A stretch of 64,000 bases of DNA from Rhynchopus sp. YZ270_cl-10 (GCA_964035575.1 OZ037892.1:434001-498000); one strand, 5' to 3'. Positions 51,824 to 61,333 are shown, numbered from the stretch's first letter. Numbers and translations: made by a program. Notes: generated from the sequence alone by a model not told the origin.

Positions 51824-53950
51824 TTACGGATAAAATGGTGACCCAAACTGCTCCTCCTCGCCTTTGTGCCGTCTGGGGTACCTCTCCTTTATATTCGACC
51901 GCGTGGGTGAGAGCGAGGGGCGCTTTTTGAAGTGGTAGTCGAAAAGCGCACTGCCGTTGAGGGGGCGCTGTGGGGCGGGCGGCTGCTGCTGCGGCTGTTG
52001 TTGTTGCTTATGGGCGGGGGGGCCCTGTGGGGCGGGCTGCTGCATCTGTACCTGATGCACCTGGTGTGAAGGATGTGCCTGATGCATCTGCGCCTGCTGC
52101 AGCTGCTCATACCCATTAACAGGAACCGTATCCCGCCGTCTCCCACTGTATGCCGCTTCCTCACGTTCTTGGGGAGAGGAATAGCTGTCTGCAACACCTT
52201 GTGACGTGATTGTTTCTAGGTCAGGCAACGGTGCCCACGCGACACGTTGTGGTGGGGGGCGCTGTACAGCCTCCTCTAGACGTGGATAGTCATGATGGCG
52301 GTGTTGTTGTTGTTGTTGCTGCTCCCTCATATCCCGAAAGATCGGCTCGCTAGTGTATGACCTATGAAACGCCTGTTGTCCATCGTGCACTGGAGAGCGG
52401 TGACGTCCCACCAGAACACATGGTGGAGAGGGTGGTGTTCGTGGCTGCGGGACGGAGTGTGGTAGAGGGGATGCTGGTGGAAGCGCTGCGGTTGGGGTGC
52501 TGGTCCTGCGCCAGGCGGTGTTGCGGCGTGTGGAGTCTATGGGTGGGAGGGGGTGTACATCACGCATGGCATCTGCCTTGAGACGGGCTACGTCGTCGTC
52601 ACGTCTGGAGAGAGTGGCACGCATCTCGCGGAGCTCGGTTTTGAGCTTTTCTATGACCTCTGCAAGCTCCTCCTCCCGCTGCCGCCACTGAACCTGTTGT
52701 GCCCCCTTCGCTGCCTCCGCATCGTCATCACGCTGTGCTAGCGCCGCCTTCAACGCTGCCACCTCCTCGCGTAGATCCTTCTCACGCAGCTTCATGCTGG
52801 TCCCCGACTGCTCCTCCTTCGCTTTCTGGCTCTTCATTTCCTCCAATTGAATCATCAACTCCCCTTCACGCTGTTGTGCAAGTGCTGCCGTTTGAAAAAG
52901 ACTGTCCTCCTGCGACTTATGAGAAACCAGATCCGTTTCTTTCTGCCCTAAATCACCTCTAAGGGTGCGCACCGTGGCCTGGAGGGAGGCGCATTCCTCG
53001 CGTAGTGTATTGCATTCTGCACGCAGCGTTTCGGTTTCGAGAAGACACTGTTCCTTCTCTGCGGTGACTGCAGTGCATTCACGTGCCTGTTCTGTGGCGT
53101 CGTTGTGCGCGTCTTCATGAAGTTGGTGTAGTTCTGATAAATCCTGCGTTAATGAAGCAAGTTTCGCCTCAAGGTCAGCGCACCTCTGCTCCGCAGCAAT
53201 GCGTGCATCATCGCCTCTCGCAAAGGCCGCGATGCTGTTCTCTTCGGTGTTGCTCTCCTTTTTGCGCAGTGCTGCGTGGAGCGTCTCCACCTCCTCCCTC
53301 AGGGCTGCCACTGTGCGCTCCAGCCCGGGTCTACGAAGGTTGTCCCTCTCTCTTTCTCTCTCCCCTTGCGAGCTTGCCATCGAGAGCGCATCGGGGTGCG
53401 GCTCCACGCTTGCGCTGGCACTATCAAGAAGGAGCAGGTCGGCCCTTAGCTCCTCTACTGCGGTTGTGTCACCCCATTGCTCTGCAGCTTCGATACGCCC
53501 ACAGAGCTCTACTCGGAGTGAATCCTGCTGCACCGGAGACGGCGTTGGAGGGAGAACATGCACAACCGGGGCAGGCAACCCCTGCACAGAGGGGCCCCTC
53601 TCCCTGCACAGCAGAAGCTCCTCCTCAAGACTCCGAAGTGCACGCTTCAGTTCGCGTTTCTCCTCGACCTTGGTGTGCAGCTTTTTGAGGATCACATCGC
53701 GTTCGGCAGAAGCAATGCAGGTCGCAAGACAGCCACTCCCATCTGCAGCATAAGCAATCTCCTGTGGTGCACCGTCAGGACGGTGCTTCTGCAGAACCCC
53801 CTCCATCTTCACAACGTCCCCTTGCAACGCGGCGTTCTCCTGCTGCAAGCTCCGTACCTGCCCCTCAAGGCGTTGGTTCCGTCCTGCCAAGTCACGGTTC
53901 GCCCTGGTAAGCTCCCTCGCAACATGGCTCTGTTGCGATCCATTGCTCAT
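51824..53950 (-). CDS. Long coiled-coil protein, 708 residues
   Basis: Single open frame from ATG (MSNGSQQSHVARELTRANRD) to FGSPFYP. Residues about 10-110 and 215-475 are heptad-rich coiled coil (for example REEVETLHAALRKKESNTEE and LRAECNTLREECASL). A glutamine/proline/histidine-rich low-complexity tail follows (about 480-690), with short poly-Q runs. GC-rich third codon positions match the other genes here. The composition is typical of cytoskeletal, basal-body or axonemal scaffold proteins, but no specific family is recognised. A pyrimidine tract with TTTTAG lies about 45 bases upstream of the start. Confidence 0.75.
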   Translation of the reverse strand: MSNGSQQSHVARELTRANRDLAGRNQRLEGQVRSLQQENAALQGDVVKMEGVLQKHRPDGAPQEIAYAADGSGCLATCIASAERDVILKKLHTKVEEKRELKRALRSLEEELLLCRERGPSVQGLPAPVVHVLPPTPSPVQQDSLRVELCGRIEAAEQWGDTTAVEELRADLLLLDSASASVEPHPDALSMASSQGERERERDNLRRPGLERTVAALREEVETLHAALRKKESNTEENSIAAFARGDDARIAAEQRCADLEAKLASLTQDLSELHQLHEDAHNDATEQARECTAVTAEKEQCLLETETLRAECNTLREECASLQATVRTLRGDLGQKETDLVSHKSQEDSLFQTAALAQQREGELMIQLEEMKSQKAKEEQSGTSMKLREKDLREEVAALKAALAQRDDDAEAAKGAQQVQWRQREEELAEVIEKLKTELREMRATLSRRDDDVARLKADAMRDVHPLPPIDSTRRNTAWRRTSTPTAALPPASPLPHSVPQPRTPPSPPCVLVGRHRSPVHDGQQAFHRSYTSEPIFRDMREQQQQQQHRHHDYPRLEEAVQRPPPQRVAWAPLPDLETITSQGVADSYSSPQEREEAAYSGRRRDTVPVNGYEQLQQAQMHQAHPSHQVHQVQMQQPAPQGPPAHKQQQQPQQQPPAPQRPLNGSALFDYHFKKRPSLSPTRSNIKERYPRRHKGEEEQFGSPFYP

Positions 53951-54113
53951 CGTATGTGTTGCCCCTTTGCCAGCCCGCAGGCACAGAGGAGCACCTAAAA
54001 GGAAGTGTTGTTTGAGGAAGGGAATGATATTGAAGGCAGGGAGGGGGGGAACGTCACCGAAAGCCTGATGTTGATTGAAGGGGTGGAGAAAGAAAAAATA
54101 TCGAAAATCCTTT
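53951..54113. other. Spacer before the hAT-like element
   Basis: Nothing recognised. Confidence 0.4.
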
Positions 54114-54201
54114 AGGGTAGCACAATTAAAAATATTGTTTAGTGTCCTGCGCGCGAACAGATTTTTGGAAATCCAAAAAAAAAAAATAATTGGGACACAA
54201 C

Positions 54202-54392
54202 TAAACCCCCCCCACGGATATTATTTACCTCCACTTATTATTTACTTCACGGGTATTATTTACTCTCCCACTTATTATTTACTAATTTCTAACGTAAAAA
54301 ACAGTTTTAATAAATTAAACCCGTTTATTATTTACTCTCCCGTTTATTATTTACTCCAAATTTAGTAAATAATATCCGGAGGGGGGGTTTAC
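54202..54392. mobile_element. Nested inverted-end element with TTATTATTTACT units
   Basis: The ends (C)TAAACCCCC, followed by CGGATATTATTTAC, are inverted at the right (GTAAATAATATCCGG, GGGGGGTTTA). The interior has about six TTATTATTTACT(C/T) units. It is similar in design to the ACTTTAT arrays at 860-2220. Confidence 0.6.
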
Positions 54393-54774
54393 AAAAAAAA
54401 TAATTTTTATGGTTGGTAGGTTGAAGTCAGGACGGACGAAGTCTCGGAGGGCCCTAAGGGGGAAGGTAGGTAGGCACTTCTGTCTGGGAAAAAGTGGGGT
54501 CCCGAAGTGCTCCCAAATGTGCGAAATAAGCAAGAAATAAGCATTTTTGCGCACACGTCAGTGTTTCCGCGACCCAAAAATCGGACGAAGTTCGTCCGGT
54601 AGGGGAAAAAAAAAAAAAAACTGCCGGACGAAGTTCGTCCGGACGAAGTTCATCCGGGGAGTGGGAAAAATGGGTGGGGAGAGGGCCCGGGGTACATTGT
54701 AAAGTGGACGAGGTGGGGTGCGGCCCCGCAGGGGACGCACCCCACCCCGTATAGAAAAATAAAGGCCTCCCCTC

Positions 54775-55260
54775 TTGGCGTCGCGCAGATCTGCGGCCGC
54801 ACTTATGGTATCCCCCTCTATCATTCTCCTCAAACCCTTTGCGGGTTTGCGCACGGAGTACAGCATTGAACAGCTAGGCAGATTGTACGACCAGTTCTTC
54901 ACCCCCCACAAACTGGCCTACATGCATCACGATGTCGTGGGCGGGGATGCGCTGAAGCCGGTGTACAGCGACACCGCTGAACGGAAGCAGTTCCAGACAG
55001 CCAGTATTGTGCAGGGGGTTGAATTCAGTGACCTGTTGGCAGAGTGGCAAGAGCTCAAGTCGGCGTTGAGGGTGTGCACCTCAATGACAACTCTTCATGA
55101 CGTTCTGATGTATGTTGAGCTCAATGAGGAAGGTGACACCGAGTACCCTCAGATGAGGACGTTACTCCGTCTCTTGTTCACTCTTCCTGTGGGTACAAGC
55201 ACAGCTGAGCGCTTATTCCACCACCCGCCACGCTTTGTTTTCGAGTATCTCGTAACGTGA
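54775..55260 (+). pseudogene. hAT-family transposase C-terminal remnant
   Basis: This is an open frame of about 161 codons. Its end reads YPQMRTLLRLLFTLPVGTST followed by AERLFH, the conserved core of the hAT dimerisation region (commonly LPVSSASxERxFS). It also has LKSALRVCTSMTTLHDVLMY upstream. Full hAT transposases are usually 500-800 residues, so most of the protein is missing, including the catalytic domain. It is the only plus-strand coding sequence in the window with family support, and it lies centrally inside the inverted repeats at 54114 and 56205. Confidence 0.7.
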
Positions 55261-55324
55261 GTTTCTCACCTGTTGTGTCTCACGAAAGACCGTGAGGCGA
55301 GACAACTCCGCCGGAGGCCCCCGA

Positions 55325-55347
55325 CCCGGCGCGCGAAGCGCGCCGGG
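55325..55347. repeat. GC-only hairpin, 10-bp arms
   Basis: CCCGGCGCGC and its complement flank GAA. Compare 1147-1171. Confidence 0.75.
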
Positions 55348-55759
55348 CTCGACCTGTATTGTGTTAAGCACTAGTAAAAAAAAATTTTTTGGGGGGGGAA
55401 AAAAACTCGTCCGCCCCCTTCGAAAACACCGGAAGAACGCGGAAACCCTGGCACACGTGTATAAAAAAAAATCCGCCTCCGGCGAGGTTCGTTTTCGAGG
55501 ATTTTCAGAGATCTCACGTTATGAAGATTTCCTTAAGAAACCATTGAATCTCATATTTCAGAATAATAGTACCTTAGAGTGTTTTTGGACACACATGTGA
55601 CCCCACCGTGGAGAGCAATCGGCTCGTGCAATCAAAAGAAAGTGGAGAAAAGGTACAAGAATAAAAAAAGTTGGGTACCGTGCGCCTGCGGCGCTGCCTG
55701 TTCCCTATCAGTTTCTACAGGCAAACACTTGCCCCCTTTACCTTACACTGACGGGTTTT

Positions 55760-55930
55760 GACCAAAACCAAGAACTTGTCCATTTCGGCAAATTGACCCC
55801 ACCACAGAACGGACGGATTCCGAAAATGCAAATGCCGGTGTTTTCGCGCATTTTCATGTTTCAAGACGGCAAGGCAATTTTTTCAGGGGAAAAAATTGCT
55901 TCCAAATGTCGGAATTTTCCGAATTTTCCT
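55760..55930 (-). repeat. GGTGGGGTCAAT dispersed repeat copy, inverted
   Basis: The minus strand reads GGCATTTGCATTTTCGGAAT, CCGTCCGTTCTGTGGTGGGG, TCAATTTGCCGAAATGGACA. It also shares the GGAAAATTCCGACATTTGGA flank with 27540-27600. Confidence 0.65.
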
Positions 55931-55984
55931 GAAAATGACCCTTGTTTACTAGTATGGGTTCATATTTTGCGAAAATTTAAGTCA

Positions 55985-56075
55985 CTAAAATTTTGTCCAT
56001 TTTTCCGTATTCACCCCACCACAAGCCGGGATTGGCTCAGAAATGCAACAAAACGCCCCAGAGTTAGGAAATAGC
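55985..56075 (-). repeat. GGTGGGGTCAAT dispersed repeat copy, inverted, diverged
   Basis: The minus strand reads TGAGCCAATCCCGGCTTGTG, GTGGGGTGAATACGGAAAAA, TGGACAAAATTTTAGTGACT. It is closest to the copies at 719 and 48835. Confidence 0.6.
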
Positions 56076-56567
56076 CTGAAAAGAGGGCAAAATAGGTGAG
56101 GGAAAAATTATTTTTTTTTGACTAGTTATTTTTTTTTTGCGTGCGTGCGAACAGATTTTTGGGGAGCGGTGGGACACTAAACAAGGTTTTTAATTGTGCT
56201 ACCCTTATTTTTTTTCTACCTCATCGGCGCTCTCTTTCTCTGCAATTTGCGGGGGGAGTGGTGGTTGTGGTATTTTTTTACACAACATTTTTCTTTTTTT
56301 TTCTTTTTTTTTTAAATATTTGTTGGACTTTGCTTTGACTCAGATAGGTACTAATGGTGATGATGGGGGTGTGTTCTGCCCCCCAAATCTGTGTCACCTG
56401 ATGAAGAAATTTTTCCAACGCTACAAAGATGCGCGGTGTTTTCTTCTTCTCCTCCAAAATTTGGAGGAAGTGCGTTGTTAAAGGAATATGTTGAAGATAA
56501 AAAAGCAAAGGCAGCAAAGAGCGGGGGAAGGGGGGTAGGGGGAGAAAGGGTGAGGGGGAAACAGGCA

Positions 56568-58951
56568 TTAACGCTTTCCCTCCTTTCTCTTTGCTTCCCT
56601 TTTGTCGATCTCGGACTGAAGCTTGAAGCGATCGCTTTCGAGCTGGTTTCCGGTTTTGGTGACAATCTGCATGACATCTTCGTCCTCCACTGGGTGGTCT
56701 CTCCCTGTAGTTATTTGTGTTTTGAAAAAGCAAAATGTGGGTAGTTCCTCAGATTAACATTGAGCCATATATAAAGCTGTTTGCGTAGTGTACCGTCAAT
56801 GAATAGGAGATGTTTATCATTGTCAATGTTATACAGAAAACCCCCATGAAATTCGAGTATATTTTTTTGTCCAAAAAAATAGAAAACGACTTCAGGATAT
56901 GAGTTAAATGAAATAAAGAAAGCGCTTTTTCGTTTATCGCACCGCAAAATGTTTGTGTTTTTTTCACTGATGAATGTGAGTGATGTGTATGTTAGTGGAA
57001 AACCAATACGCTAAAGTGGGCACCATCCGTCGTTTTCCATTTCTATTCGGCAATGCTTGATAACACAAAAAATAAATTTTATCGGTATCTTGAAATACCG
57101 ACCTGGGTGGTAGGTTCGGAGAGGGTGACAATGATACATACCTACACACTGCGATTTGTGCTTGGTGCTTGTCCCCCACATCAAAGCATATCTGAACTTA
57201 TGCACCATGTCCCTGAATGAAGATGTGGTAAGGAGAGGGGAGAAAATATGATCAAAAGTTAGTTAAATTAATATAAAATTGAAGGCAGGAGACATTTCTA
57301 CTTGCAGTACACAGCTGGAAATGTTGGTCATGACTGAGGGTTAAATACAAGGTATGTAAATTATGTATAAAAAACAACGAAGCGAATTCTTTCTTAAGTT
57401 GACAACGTGCAGGCACATCTCTGTCAATCTAAACAAAAATAGATCGTCAACGTTGTAGTGAACGCTATGTTTGGGGGTCTCCTTCTTGTTGCAGTTCACG
57501 TAAAGAAGAAAAAAGAAACCCTCGAAAGAACATACTTGTGAATCCTGTTGCAGACATCATCCACGGTATCACCTGTCTTCATGATGAAGGGCTGTCCAAA
57601 GTCCGGCGGGCTTCCCTGTAAGAAAATAGAATTTTAAAAAATACCACTCACTTGAAATACACGCCTTGCGGAACAACCAATCCTACTGTAGATAACATTC
57701 AAAAAACGAAAACAAAAAAATCAAAAAAAAATCAAAAAAAAAAAAAAAATGGTAAGATGAACCTAAGCCCCACTGTGTTTGAGACATCTAGATCAGCATC
57801 GTTACCGTTATGAAGTGCCCCCAAAGTATCCCCTCTCCCGCTCTCTCCCCTCCGTACCTTCTTCTTGGTGTAAATTCTCACTAATCTGAGCATCTCCCAA
57901 ATGCGTTCTAGCAGACCGTCCAGGTTCAAATCCCAGTGGCAAGAAATGACCATGGAGAACGGCAGGCGCGCGACACGGTCCACCTCCTCAATGGTGCTGA
58001 GATCGACCTTGCTGTAGCAATAGATGCACGGCAGGTACGCACGGTTCCCTTCAATCACATCGATGAATTCGTCGACGGTGCAGTCTTCACGGATGATCAA
58101 CTCTGCGTTGTGGATTTTGTAGTCGTGCAGAATGTCTTTGCAGAGCTTTTCACTCAAATATGTGAGCTTGCACGTCGCAGTGAAGGCAATGCTGTTCGAC
58201 GACCCGTGCGCCTTCTTCTTGTAGTAAATGCCCGGCGGCGGTTTGTTGAGACGGATGCCCACAGCTTCCAATTCGTTCTCCAAGATGGGTCTATGGTGGT
58301 CGGCCTTGGCAATGTCTATCAACAACAAAACCAAGTCCGAAGTCCGTGCAGTTGCGATGACCTGTGTTGCATTTGAGGTGACGAAAAAGAGGAATAACAA
58401 AGCATACAGAACACATTAAAATCACATTAATTGCTACCCCATAGCGAGCCAGGGTATTTCACGGCCTGAGCGCTAAACACGTGACAGGCCGAACTCATTT
58501 GCACACAGCATGCAAAAGAAAAGGGGGGCAAGGGGGGTGTGTGGTATTGTACCTGCTTTCCTCGTCCACGCCCTTCTGCAGCACCTTCAACGATTCCGGG
58601 AAGATCTAACAGCTGGATTTCTGTCCCCTTGTAATGGATCACACCGGGAATGCACGTCAACGTTGTGAACTCATATGCCGCTGTCTCGGACTTCGTTTTT
58701 GTGACCTTCCCAAGAAGTGTTGACTTTCCTGCAGAAGGGAACCCAATCAATGCCACACGCACGTCTCCAGACTTCTTTACTTCGAAATGCGGACCTTTAG
58801 GACCGCCTCCTCCCGCAGACGCCTCAATCAACTGCGAACGCAGCCGCGCAAGCTTTCCCTTAAGACGACCCAAATGCGATTCTGTCGCCTTATTCTTCTG
58901 CGTCCTGTTCATTTCATGTTCAATGTCCTTTATCTGTTCTAAGATACCCAT
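56568..58951 (-). CDS. DRG2: Developmentally regulated GTP-binding protein 2, five exons
   Basis: Exons: 58553-58951, 57858-58361, 57536-57615, 57142-57212 and 56568-56704, all with GT-AG borders (donors GTACAA, GTACGG, GTATGT, GTATGT). They total 1191 nt, 396 residues, against 364 in human DRG2. The start is [20 protein letters not shown], as in other DRG2 proteins. G1 is GFPSAGKS, G3 is [18 protein letters not shown]; the G4 position reads CYSKVD, where the family has NKxD, so the first base-specificity residue is Ser instead of Asn. The C-terminal TGS domain reads [30 protein letters not shown] and [10 protein letters not shown] basic tail of about 25 residues follows. DRG GTPases bind DFRP partners and act with translating ribosomes. 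A family A hairpin lies in intron 2. Confidence 0.93.
57754..57789 (+). repeat. Hairpin family A copy inside DRG2 intron 2
   Basis: AAGATGAACCTAAGC, CCCACTGT, GTTTGAGACATCT. The outer AGATG/CATCT pairs. It lies antisense to the gene, between the exon borders at 57616 and 57857, after an A run. It is the only copy I found in the gene-dense 49-61 kb part. Confidence 0.65.
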
Positions 58952-59304
58952 TTTTGCAACTCTCTTTTCACTCTTTTCCTGTCAGGTGTGGGGAGTAATA
59001 CTGGAAGGGATAAGGCAAAGTGGTGCTGTGCAATCTAAACTGAGGGAGGCGGGAGGGGGAAGTTAAAAATGTTTCGGGTGGGGGGGAAAATAGTAGGTTC
59101 GCTTTCCTCCTCTCCTAGAAGGAGGGGGTAAAAAAACACTAAGGACGATAACCTTAATGGTAAACACACAGTAGTGCACTCTCAATGGATCTCAGTTCAA
59201 GAGTGGTCCAGTCAGGTAGATGCAAAGTCGAAGCAGAGCGGGTAATGGGGGGTAGGGAATACAAAAAGGAATTACATAAGTACCGCTTCGACTGTAAAAC
59301 CGAA
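58952..59304. other. Spacer upstream of DRG2
   Basis: On the minus strand, CACACCTGACAG lies about 30 bases before the DRG2 ATG and may be a splice acceptor or chance. Nothing else is recognised. Confidence 0.4.
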
Positions 59305-60740
59305 CTACTTCACTTCAGAGACAGGCACAAGTTGATGTTGTGCTATCAGTGCTTGTCGGCTGCGACTCTTCAGCTGCACACTCCCAGCTGCCTGCGACAG
59401 TGCCAGGATCTGTGCGTGTGTTCACAGTACCTCACTGCCATCTTGGTGCTCGCTCACCAAAATGTTGCTGCATTTGCACAGCGGTTAACCCACTAGCTGC
59501 TGTAGTGGCAGATCCCCTACTCAAACTGTGCCCCGTGTATCTGCCGGTGGGTGCCAGGATTTCGGTCCTGCAGCAAGGGAGTTTGTAGCAACTGTTGATC
59601 CCGAAGTAATTTATTGTTACTTTCCTTTGTTTGCTGTTTTTTGTTTGCCATGTAAAACAGCTTCACCTGCGAGGTCGTCACGGAGGTGTGAACGAAGTCA
59701 ACCACGGCAGGGTAGCATGACATTGCCCTGAAGTAGGGGGTGTCGATCGGTACGTAAAAGCACCCACGTTTGTTTGACACATTACTATTGACACATAGTG
59801 TGACGAAGAGCCGGCTTCTTCTACGTTGTATTAGCATGGACAACCTAGAAGGTAGTCCATTGTTTCTTTGTTGGCCAAGTAAAATAATCCTCAAAAACCC
59901 CCTCAATCCTTGGACATGTCTCTACACAAGAGAGGCCAGAGGCACCACACAGCATACATACATAGATGGATAACGGATAAGTGAACTGGTCTTGTTGAGA
60001 AAGTTCACACTTGTCTTTAACAACTTAGACCTTGTCTCATTCTTCTTCGGCATCAGAAGCATTGCCGAGATACACATCGTCTGGTGTAATTTGTCTTGGT
60101 GGAGAATCACTCAAATCCGTTTTGAAGTCGTTTGTGTGGATGTCTGCAAGCTGTTCATCCCCTATGTAAGTAACACGGGCAAGGACATTACTGGGTGCCT
60201 GCTTAATCTCTTCTGGAATATTTAATGTCCTTTCTCCGAGGGCACAAAATAAGCGGGTATGCAGAACTCCACCTACGTTCCAACCATCTGCCGTCTTACA
60301 GAAGCCCGCTGCACCACATTCGAATATGTGATGGCATGACTCCTTCGTTCCCTTCGTTCCACACAGAGGAAGTATCTTGGAAGGGCAGCATAGGAGATAC
60401 CAAGTTCAGTGGCATACGACTACTGTCGGAGTATTAGCGCAGCCGTGACTCCCGTGTACGTCTTGCACAGTGCACAAGTCTCCCCTTTCACTGATGCAAC
60501 GACAAAACGCTTCTTGCTTGTGTGCGAAGCACTACCGGAATGCACACCTTTCTTCTCTGCTACAAATCCGGAATCAAAAATCCATGAGGGAAGGGTGCCT
60601 ACATATCTGCATAGCTTTTCCGGCAGGTTACGTCCCTTTAGTTCTGAGAGGAAAAAAGGCACCTCGTGCTTCACCTTCACCGTGAGGTCCTTTTCCTCTG
60701 CAACCTGCCCGTGCACAACCGGCAGCGTCTCTTGAAACAT
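59305..60740 (-). CDS. Intron-rich coding region, gene model unresolved
   Basis: Several stretches read as exons with plausible splice borders. (1) 60740 downward after a CCCTTACAG acceptor: MFQETLPVVHGQVAEEKDLT, KVKHEVPFFLSELKGRNLPE, with RFVVASVKGETCALCK near the end. (2) 60037-60375: CHHIFECGAAGFCKTADGWN, VLHTRLFCALGERTLNIPEE, YIGDEQLADIHTNDFKTDLS, ending DDVYLGNASDAEEE at a stop. (3) About 59667-59790: CFYVPIDTPYFRAMSCYP, VVDFVHTSVTTSQ, with a GTGAAG donor. (4) 59305-59391 after CTGTCGCAG: LKSRSRQALIAQHQLVPVSE, then a stop. Cysteine pairs in (1) and (2) suggest metal binding. Phases between pieces do not all agree, so this may be one gene with small exons missed, or two genes. No family is recognised. 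Confidence 0.45.
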
Positions 60741-61001
60741 CTGTAAGGGTGCGGAAAATAAATGTGCACAAATAAACAAAAAAAATAACAACAAAGTTGC
60801 ACAAAACTCTGCATTTCCAGTGCCGACAAATGCAACCCCAACATACACACACACACACACATGGGGCCATATTCTGAGCAAGAATTACCCCTACTAGTTA
60901 TCAAACACACACACACACACAAGTTGTGCATGAGTCAGACCAGGAAATAAAATAAAAGCGGTTGTCGAGAAGAAGGATCACACCTCCAGATGGTGCTCAA
61001 A

Positions 61002-61333
61002 TCAGCCAATATCATGAATCTTCTGCATGCCCGCAGCGGTGGTACGGATCTCGTCAAGAGAGATAATGTATACTGCCAAACCTACAAGTTTGGCAACAGA
61101 TGACTCAATTTCCCTGTATTTATTTAACTCTAATATCTGTTTTGTCACGTCAACGACTCTAACTTAGGCCCTTGCTACAGATTCATCCCTAGGCTCACCA
61201 TCAGTAATGCCGGGTAAAAGGGAGAGGCGTTGAGGATAGAGAGGAAACAAAAGGCTTCTACTTCTGTCAGTGGGATGATAGGCGTTTCTCTCGGAGCGGA
61301 GAGAGGGCAAAGACTTAAAGGAGAAGAGATGTC
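61002..61333 (-). CDS. 3' end of an unknown gene abutting the satellite
   Basis: The last exon (61002-61136) reads ILELNKYREIESSVAKLVGL, AVYIISLDEIRTTAAG, MQKIHDIG and stop, after an ACAAAACAG acceptor. The preceding exon, ending at 61199 with ATG|GTGAGC, reads PRETPIIPLTEVEAFCFLSI, LNASPFYPALLM. Both are in phase 0 across an intron of about 62 bases. The upstream frame stays open to about 61345, and the satellite begins some 60 bp further on. The rest of the gene must lie beyond the array, or the gene is truncated by it. Family not recognised. Confidence 0.5.

Larger units (their letters stand above)
54114..56205 (+). mobile_element. hAT-like DNA transposon, decayed, 2.09 kb
   Basis: Terminal inverted repeats AGGGTAGCACAATTAAAAA, (two mismatches) TTGTTTAGTGTCC, lie at 54114-54150 and, inverted, at 56170-56205. 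Subterminal GCGTGCGAACAGATTTTTGG is also shared in inverted orientation. The only coding remnant is 54775-55260. The body carries other repeats: an inverted-end element with TTATTATTTACT units (54202-54392), CGGACGAAGTTCGTCCG dyads (54590-54650), a GC hairpin (55325-55347) and two inverted GGTGGGGTCAAT repeats. An 8-bp target duplication could not be confirmed. Confidence 0.7.
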
